Shown piece after piece: positions 6,858 through 11,034 of a DNA stretch of 11,034 nt. The notes under the pieces are model-generated. The model searched no databases, was not told where the DNA came from, and saw nothing but the letters and a program-made list of their open reading frames with translations. The stretch lies in assembly GCA_031288005.1 (NCBI GenBank), contig JAITSE010000038.1:1-11034 (forward strand), given 5' to 3'. This DNA is from Treponema sp. (GTDB taxonomy: Bacteria > Spirochaetota > Spirochaetia > Treponematales > Breznakiellaceae). A program made the translations under genes and the position numbers. Within the stretch, counting starts at the first letter, position 1. Each line of letters opens with the position of its first letter.

Positions 6858-9239
6858 ATGAAGCGGATGCTGATGCACAAGAAGAATAAGCGGACTTTAG
6901 TATACGCTTTTATGAACCCGGCGGTGCTGCCGGCCTCCGCCTTATTACTGACTTGCGTTTTGGCGCTGTCCTCATGTCCTAGCATCATAGTGATCAAGGA
7001 AAATAATGAAAAAATCGATACGCCCCAGGATATGCAGTATACTATCACCTTTAACAGTGGCGGAGGCTCGAATGTTGATGAGGTAACGGATGAAGCAGGG
7101 ACCAGTGTCCAAAAGCCGCAAGACCCCGTGCGTCCCGGTTATATCTTTCAGGGCTGGTACAGCGCGGCAAGCGGCGGGACGAAATACGAGTGGCCCCACA
7201 CGCTGACCGGGAGTCTGACTATGTACGCCCACTGGCAGGAGAGCGGGGAATATACAATTACTTTTGACAGCCAGGGCGGCTCAGAGACAAGCGCCGCAAG
7301 CGGGAACGAGGGAACTTCGATTTCCCGTCCGCAAGACTCCGTGCGGCCCGGTTATATCTTTCAGGGCTGGTACAGCGCGGCAAGCGGTGGGACGAAATAC
7401 GAGTGGCCCCACACGCTGACCGGGAGCCTGACTATGTACGCCCACTGGAGCGGGATAGCCTACACAGTGGAATACAACGCGAACGGCGGAACCGGAAGCA
7501 CCGCTTCAACCGGTCATGTGTACGGCGTGGAAAGCTCTCTGGCGCAAAACGGCTTTACCAGAGGGGGTTATAACTTTGCCGGATGGAACAGTCAGGTTGA
7601 CGGCTTGGGCATTAACTACGCCGCGGGCGGGAAGGTAACAGACCTGGTAAGCGAAGCCGGCGGAAAGGTAACGCTCTACGCTCGCTGGATTAACGATGAT
7701 AATTTACCTCCCATGATTAGCGGCACCGTAAGTATAGACGGCGATGCCACAGAGGGCGCGGACTTGAGCGCCAACATCGATAACCTTGGCGGCGATGGAG
7801 CCGTCAGTTATCAATGGCAGCGCGGCGGAAGCGTATACGGGGACTACACCGCCATTGCGGGCGCAAACGGCAGAACTTATACCGTCGCTGCGGATGATCT
7901 GGGCAAATACATCATGGTAATGGTTATCCGTGCCGGATATGAGGGCGCCGTAAAGAGTGAGGCTAGAGGACCGGTGGGTTCCCATTTCATAGAAGGCTCC
8001 GTCATCATAGAATACGCGATAGAAGGCGTGGACATTGTGGACGTGGTTTTGAACGCCAGCATCGATGACCTTGGCGGTGATGGAGCCGTCAGCTATCAGT
8101 GGCAGACAAGCGATTTCGAGACCGGACCTTTCTCTAATATCATAGGCGCGGTATACAAAACCTATACCCTTGTTAAAGCCGATCTGAACAAATGGTTTAA
8201 GGTAAACGTTACCCGTGAGGGATACCAGGGTAGCTTGAGCAGCAACCTATTTTACAGTGGAGGTATCGTGGACCCCACTGCGCTGATATGGGTGGCGCCG
8301 GCAGCAAATACCACAGGTATAAGCAGTATCAAAGGCATAGCCTTCGGAAACGAAGGCGTTAACGCCAGGTTTGTAGCTGTGGGCGAAGGCGGCAAGGCGG
8401 CATATTCCCCTGACGGCAAAACCTGGACCGCAAGCGGCAATACCGGGTTTGGCAATTCCGCTATCACCGCCGTAGCCTTCGGAAACGAAGGCGTTAACGC
8501 CAGGTTTGTAGCTGTGGGCGAAGGCGGCAAGGCGGCGTATTCCACAGACGGCGTAACCTGGACGGCGGTAAGCGATACTAAGCTTGGCGATTCCAAAGTC
8601 ACCAGCATAGCCTTTGGAAACGAAGCTTCCGACGTTTCCGGCAGGTTCGTGGCGGTGACCGCTGACGGCAAGGCGGCATATTCCCCTGACGGCGTAACCT
8701 GGACGGCGGTAAGCGATACTAAGTTTGACGGCGCCGAGATCTTTTGCATAGCCTTTGGCGGCGAAGGCGTTAACGCCAAGTTCGTGGCGGTGGGACGTTT
8801 CGGCATGGCGGCGTATTCCCTTGACGGCGCAAGCTGGACGAAGGTAAGCGATACTAAGTTTAGCGGCGGTGGTTCCGACATCATTACTGGCGTAAGCTAC
8901 GGCGGCGAAGGCGTTAACGCCAGGTTTGTGGCGGTGGGTACTTCCGGCAGGGCGGCATATTCCACAAACGGCGTAACCTGGACGGCGGTAAGCGATGCTA
9001 AGTTTGATGGCGCCGACATCCAGGGCATAACCTTCGGAAACTGCGGAAACGGCAGGTTCCTGGCGGTGGGCGAAGGCGGCAAGACGGCGTATTCCCCGGA
9101 CGGCGAAACCTGGACGAAGGTGAACGCTAACTCTGCGTTGGGCAATTCCATAATTTGCGCCCCAGTCTACGGCGCCGGCAGGTTTGTGGCGTTTGATTAC
9201 ACCAGAAAATTGACGGTCTATTCCAATTTGCAGGAGTGA
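6858..9239 (+). CDS. InlB B-repeat / Ig-like / beta-propeller lipoprotein
   Basis: Predicted surface or periplasmic lipoprotein of 793 residues, function unknown. A basic N-terminus (HKKNKR) and hydrophobic stretch end in lipobox LSSC (C40). Then follow three B-repeats (about 61-126, 132-197, 202-277; YTITF...GYIFQGWYSA...MYAHW), two Ig-like repeats (about 285-370 and 378-465; GGDGAVSYQW...G-Y-x-G), and a region from about 475 with repeats FVAVG-x-GGKAAYS-x-DG-x-TWT. Six have the Asp-box-like S-x-DG-x-x-W (S-x-NG in the fifth) and a seventh ends at YSNLQE, suggesting a seven-bladed propeller. No leucine-rich repeat is present, so it is not an internalin, and no catalytic motif is seen. The ATG at 6858 fits AAGGCGG; a GTG at 6852 and ATGs at 6867 and 6873 are alternatives. 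Paralogue of the gene at 9986. Confidence 0.85.
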   Translation: MKRMLMHKKNKRTLVYAFMNPAVLPASALLLTCVLALSSCPSIIVIKENNEKIDTPQDMQYTITFNSGGGSNVDEVTDEAGTSVQKPQDPVRPGYIFQGWYSAASGGTKYEWPHTLTGSLTMYAHWQESGEYTITFDSQGGSETSAASGNEGTSISRPQDSVRPGYIFQGWYSAASGGTKYEWPHTLTGSLTMYAHWSGIAYTVEYNANGGTGSTASTGHVYGVESSLAQNGFTRGGYNFAGWNSQVDGLGINYAAGGKVTDLVSEAGGKVTLYARWINDDNLPPMISGTVSIDGDATEGADLSANIDNLGGDGAVSYQWQRGGSVYGDYTAIAGANGRTYTVAADDLGKYIMVMVIRAGYEGAVKSEARGPVGSHFIEGSVIIEYAIEGVDIVDVVLNASIDDLGGDGAVSYQWQTSDFETGPFSNIIGAVYKTYTLVKADLNKWFKVNVTREGYQGSLSSNLFYSGGIVDPTALIWVAPAANTTGISSIKGIAFGNEGVNARFVAVGEGGKAAYSPDGKTWTASGNTGFGNSAITAVAFGNEGVNARFVAVGEGGKAAYSTDGVTWTAVSDTKLGDSKVTSIAFGNEASDVSGRFVAVTADGKAAYSPDGVTWTAVSDTKFDGAEIFCIAFGGEGVNAKFVAVGRFGMAAYSLDGASWTKVSDTKFSGGGSDIITGVSYGGEGVNARFVAVGTSGRAAYSTNGVTWTAVSDAKFDGADIQGITFGNCGNGRFLAVGEGGKTAYSPDGETWTKVNANSALGNSIICAPVYGAGRFVAFDYTRKLTVYSNLQE
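7116..7448 (+). repeat. near-identical B-repeat DNA copies
   Basis: Bases 7116-7235 and 7329-7448 are two 120-base copies with only four differences, a period of 213 bases (71 codons). Three differences are silent (CGT/CGG, GGC/GGT, AGT/AGC) and one changes Pro to Ser. The 93 bases between them are much more diverged, so identity is confined to the second half of each B-repeat. Confidence 0.9.
8338..8543 (+). repeat. near-identical propeller-blade DNA copies
   Basis: Bases 8338-8408 and 8473-8543 are 71-base copies with a single visible difference (CATATT versus CGTATT), 135 bases (45 codons) apart. They encode the shared blade core FGNEGVNARFVAVGEGGKAA followed by YS. Later blades at about 8750, 8900 and 9030 are similar but more diverged. 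Confidence 0.85.
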
Positions 9240-9240
9240 G

Positions 9241-9300
9241 AAAGCGGGACCGGAAAGCCAAGGAACCTGCGGTTCCAGGTTTTCGATTCCGCTTTTTTTT
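9241..9300 (+). terminator. rho-independent terminator of the first lipoprotein gene
   Basis: Immediately after the stop codon, AAAGCGG (9241-9247) pairs with CCGCTTT (9289-9295), and inside it GGAACC/GGTTCC (9262-9267, 9271-9276) forms a closed hairpin. The stem runs into eight T (9293-9300). Position, stem and T-run together make this a convincing terminator. Confidence 0.75.
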
Positions 9301-9335
9301 GGAGTTTTTTGGGGCTTAAGGCCCCAAAAAACTCC
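9301..9335. repeat. perfect 15-bp inverted repeat
   Basis: GGAGTTTTTTGGGGC (9301-9315) and its exact complement (9321-9335) enclose the loop TTAAG. It directly follows the T-run of the preceding terminator. It could be a back-up terminator with its own internal T6/A6 tract, or the palindrome of a small mobile repeat. Confidence 0.7.
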
Positions 9336-9361
9336 CCGCATGGGTTCTTCCGAGCCGGTTC

Positions 9362-9422
9362 GCAGCGGAATGCGCTGCTACATCTTCCCCGCCAAACCGC
9401 AGGTTTGAGCTCCGCGGCGGGG
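9362..9422. repeat. hairpin cluster next to the transposase remnant
   Basis: GCAGCG/CGCTGC (9362-9367, 9373-9378) is followed by CCCCGCC/GGCGGGG (9387-9393, 9416-9422), which encloses AAACC/GGTTT around GCA. The 11-base AACCGCAGGTT here is the exact reverse complement of AACCTGCGGTT at 9264-9274 in the terminator, so the two sites are copies of one palindromic core in opposite orientation. Confidence 0.6.
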
Positions 9423-9586
9423 TTCTGCATTATCGAATCAATCTGCTGCCGAAATACATCAAACTGCTTATAACGCCTCGAACGTAGTTTGCTTTTCATA
9501 AATTTCCACAACCGATCTATGAGTTTACGCTTGGGAGAATAAGGCGGAATGAATACCACCTTTACATCCATGCCCGCCGCTCTCAC
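9422..9586 (-). pseudogene. IS630-type transposase C-terminal fragment
   Basis: About 50 codons on the minus strand encode KVVFIPPYSPKRKLIDRLWK, then FMKSKLRSRRYKQFDVFRQQIDSIMQ. This matches the C-terminal end of DDE_3 / IS630-family transposases, where the consensus is roughly LPPYSPxLNPIERLWxxLK. The final catalytic glutamate of that motif is aspartate here (LIDRLW). The N-terminal helix-turn-helix and first two catalytic aspartates are absent, and past the MQN residues near 9422 the frame runs into unrelated hairpin sequence. It is a dead remnant. A frame from 9586 stays open to 9218, but the part beyond 9422 is not transposase-like. Confidence 0.75.
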
Positions 9587-9618
9587 GGGAAAACCTCTCG
9601 CGGGCGGCGGGCTTTTTT
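9572..9618 (+). terminator. GC-rich hairpin with T-run
   Basis: GCCCGCCGC (9572-9580) and GCGGCGGGC (9604-9612) are exact complements around a 23-base loop and are followed by six T (9613-9618). It reads as a rho-independent terminator on the + strand and would isolate the second lipoprotein gene from upstream transcription. It abuts the transposase remnant. Confidence 0.65.
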
Positions 9619-9635
9619 CAAGTGCGAAAAAAAGA

Positions 9636-9664
9636 TTGTGTTTTTTCCGGCAGTGGTGTATAAT
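9636..9664 (+). promoter_or_regulatory. promoter of the second lipoprotein gene
   Basis: TTGTGT (9636-9641) and a perfect TATAAT (9659-9664) are 17 bases apart. Transcription would begin near 9671, after the terminator at 9572-9618 and about 315 bases before the ATG at 9986. A second TATAAT at 9825-9830 lacks a good -35 box but could give a shorter leader. Confidence 0.6.
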
Positions 9665-9670
9665 ATTATA

Positions 9671-9985
9671 GTCAGCATTATCTTTTGAATGGGTTTACTA
9701 TTTTTTGATTGAAAGGGGGCGCGGCAATGTTCGTCCGGGCAAAGACAGCTTTGACTTCTCCAGTTTTCTCTTCCGCCGCGATTTTACCCCCCCCTGTTGC
9801 AATTCCTTATACCGCAAAGAGTTATATAATGAATCCAGCGAAGCCGGCCTCAAAAACAAGGCCGTTATCTTGCCGGATAGCGGCGTTAACTCGTCGGATA
9901 ACGGCGCTATTAAATCAAATAAAACTTCTGTCCCGCCGGACGGCGGAAACGATAATAATCTCATGTTTTGAAGAGGAGAGCAAAT
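9671..9985 (+). other. long leader of the second lipoprotein gene
   Basis: The 315 bases between the predicted transcription start and the ATG hold no recognised gene. Two overlapping frames are open: one from a TTG at 9705 to a stop at 9969-9971, just before the RBS, and one from about 9709 (with ATG 9727 preceded by GAAAGGGGG) that runs into the lipoprotein signal sequence. Neither protein has a recognisable domain. A small translated leader cannot be excluded. Confidence 0.4.
9845..9910 (+). promoter_or_regulatory. mutually exclusive leader hairpins
   Basis: Three stems share bases. Stem 1: CGGCCT (9845-9850) with AGGCCG (9859-9864). Stem 2: GCCGTTATC (9861-9869) with GATAACGGC (9897-9905), 9 of 9 pairs. 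Stem 3: ATAGCGGCGTTA (9877-9888) with TAACGGCGCTAT (9899-9910), 11 of 12 pairs. Stems 1 and 3 can coexist; stem 2 excludes both. This is the geometry of an attenuator or RNA switch, but the repeats could also be incidental. A further CCGCC/GGCGG hairpin lies at 9933-9946. Confidence 0.4.
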
Positions 9986-11034
9986 ATGAAAAACAATCGC
10001 TTTATGAAACCGGCGTTTTCGCAGGCCTGCGCCCTGGCGCTGGCCTGCGCCCTGGCGCTGGCGGCCTGCACTAACCCCACAGGCGAAGGGATCGAAACAG
10101 GGGCGCAGTTTAAGATTACTTTTAGCAGCAAGGGAGGCGATGCGGTTTCGTCCGTAACGTCAGCCGAGGGAAGCCGCGTCCAGGAGCCTGATGCCCCGGA
10201 AAAAGACGGCTATATTTTCACAGGCTGGTACAATAAGACACGCGGCGGGGAGCTTTATACATGGCCCCATCTTCTTACAAAGAGCCTGACCATGTACGCC
10301 TACTGGCGCTCAGATGAAGATGCTGAGCCTGAGCAGTACACGATTGATTTTGAAAGCTACGGCGGCTCTGGTATAGATACCATAACGGCGTATGAAGGGA
10401 CCAGGGTTCAAAAGCCCGGAGAGCCTGAGAAAAAGGGCTATATTTTCATAAACTGGTACAGCGAGGAAGAGGGCGGGGGGCTTTATTCCTGGCCCCATAT
10501 AGTGACCGGAGATGTAACGATGCACGCCCAATGGAGGGCAGAGGGGACGTCGGCGCCCAAACAGTACACGCTTACCTTTAAAAGTCAGAGCGGCTCGGCA
10601 GTCGCGGCGGTGAAGGCCGATTCGGGGACGAGCGTTCTACAGCCCGCGGACCCAACGCGGAGCGGTTATACCTTCCTGGGCTGGTACAATAAGGCAAGCG
10701 GCGGGACGCAATACGAGTGGCCGTACAAGCTGAGCAAAAACATAACGTTCTACGCGCACTGGCAGGCGAACGCGCTGATATGGACGGCGCCGGCGAATAC
10801 CACAGGTATAAACGGCATCAACGCCATAGCTTTTGGGGGCGGCAAATTCGTGGCTGCGGGCAAAGACGGCAAGGCGGCGTATTCCACAGACGGCGTAAGC
10901 TGGACGGCGGTGAGCGATACTAAGTTTGGCGGCGCCGAAATCACCGCTATATGCTACGGCGGCGAAGACGCCAACGCCAGATTCGTGGCGGGCGGCGCAG
11001 GCGGCAAGGCGGCGTATTCCACAGACGGCGTAAG
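9986..11034 (+). CDS. InlB B-repeat / beta-propeller lipoprotein (partial, 3' end outside window)
   Basis: At least 349 residues are visible and the frame is open to the window edge. GAGGAG at 9973-9978 is the RBS for the ATG. The signal peptide (KNNR, then an Ala/Leu/Cys-rich core) ends in lipobox LAAC (C28). Three B-repeats follow (about 42-107, 118-183, 194-259; e.g. KDGYIFTGWYN...LTMYAYW), and then directly the propeller, starting ALIWTAPANTTGI at about 263, with at least two KAAYSTDGV blades visible. It is a paralogue of the gene at 6858 but lacks the two Ig-like repeats: the B-repeat region is fused straight to the same ALIW-APA-NTTGI junction. Predicted to be lipid-anchored in the cell envelope; ligand and role unknown. 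Confidence 0.82.
   Translation, partial: MKNNRFMKPAFSQACALALACALALAACTNPTGEGIETGAQFKITFSSKGGDAVSSVTSAEGSRVQEPDAPEKDGYIFTGWYNKTRGGELYTWPHLLTKSLTMYAYWRSDEDAEPEQYTIDFESYGGSGIDTITAYEGTRVQKPGEPEKKGYIFINWYSEEEGGGLYSWPHIVTGDVTMHAQWRAEGTSAPKQYTLTFKSQSGSAVAAVKADSGTSVLQPADPTRSGYTFLGWYNKASGGTQYEWPYKLSKNITFYAHWQANALIWTAPANTTGINGINAIAFGGGKFVAAGKDGKAAYSTDGVSWTAVSDTKFGGAEITAICYGGEDANARFVAGGAGGKAAYSTDGV
10025..10060 (+). repeat. 18-bp tandem duplication in the signal peptide
   Basis: GCCTGCGCCCTGGCGCTG is present twice in tandem (10025-10042 and 10043-10060), encoding ACALAL twice, followed by GCGGCCTGC for the lipobox AAC. In-frame gain or loss of one unit would lengthen or shorten the hydrophobic core by six residues without a frameshift. 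Confidence 0.9.

Noticed and set aside
6858..9239. Internalin or diversity-generating retroelement target
   Set aside because: No leucine-rich repeats, no reverse transcriptase and no template/variable repeat pair are visible; only the B-repeat is shared with InlB.
9709..10074. 121-codon open frame in the second lipoprotein leader
   Set aside because: It overlaps the lipoprotein start and signal peptide in another frame and has no recognisable domain; it is discussed only as a possible leader peptide.

Overview
The window looks like a chromosomal segment of a spirochaete, most likely a Treponema-type host-associated anaerobe of the termite-gut kind. Evidence is indirect: fairly GC-rich coding, hexuronate use genes next to arginine genes, and at least two adjacent putative lipoproteins built from InlB-type B-repeats (Listeria-Bacteroides repeat, Flg_new family) joined to an Asp-box-like beta-propeller. 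The genus assignment is inference. No rRNA, CRISPR array, intact mobile element or known defence system is visible.

Layout. 1-258: no gene; a run of small GC-rich hairpins, a 13-bp tandem repeat and a good promoter. 259-961: five tRNA genes on the + strand: Leu(CAG), Ser(GCT), Arg(GCG), Ser(CGA) and a Ser(GGA) whose T-loop and acceptor stem are damaged. None encodes CCA. 1047-3759 (minus strand): a two-gene operon, uxuB then uxuA, converting D-fructuronate through D-mannonate to 2-keto-3-deoxygluconate. Its promoter has a perfect GTATAC-centred palindrome between -35 and -10, a likely GntR-type operator. 3995-6651 (+ strand): argG and argH, overlapping by one base, catalysing the last two steps of arginine synthesis, transcribed divergently from uxuBA.

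6858-9239: a 793-residue putative lipoprotein with signal peptide and lipobox, three B-repeats, two Ig-like repeats, and a C-terminal region of about seven propeller blades. 9240-9985: a 746-base spacer with a strong terminator, a 15-bp perfect inverted repeat, a fragment of an IS630-type (DDE_3) transposase on the minus strand between GC-rich palindromes, a second terminator, a promoter and a leader of about 315 bases with mutually exclusive hairpins. 9986 to the window end: a second lipoprotein of the same family, lacking the Ig-like repeats and cut by the window edge.

The housekeeping half (tRNAs, uxuBA, argGH) is conventional. The least explained part is the 3' half: tandem modular surface lipoproteins whose repeats are nearly identical at DNA level, an arrangement expected to recombine and change length. 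Function, ligand and location of these proteins cannot be read from the sequence alone.
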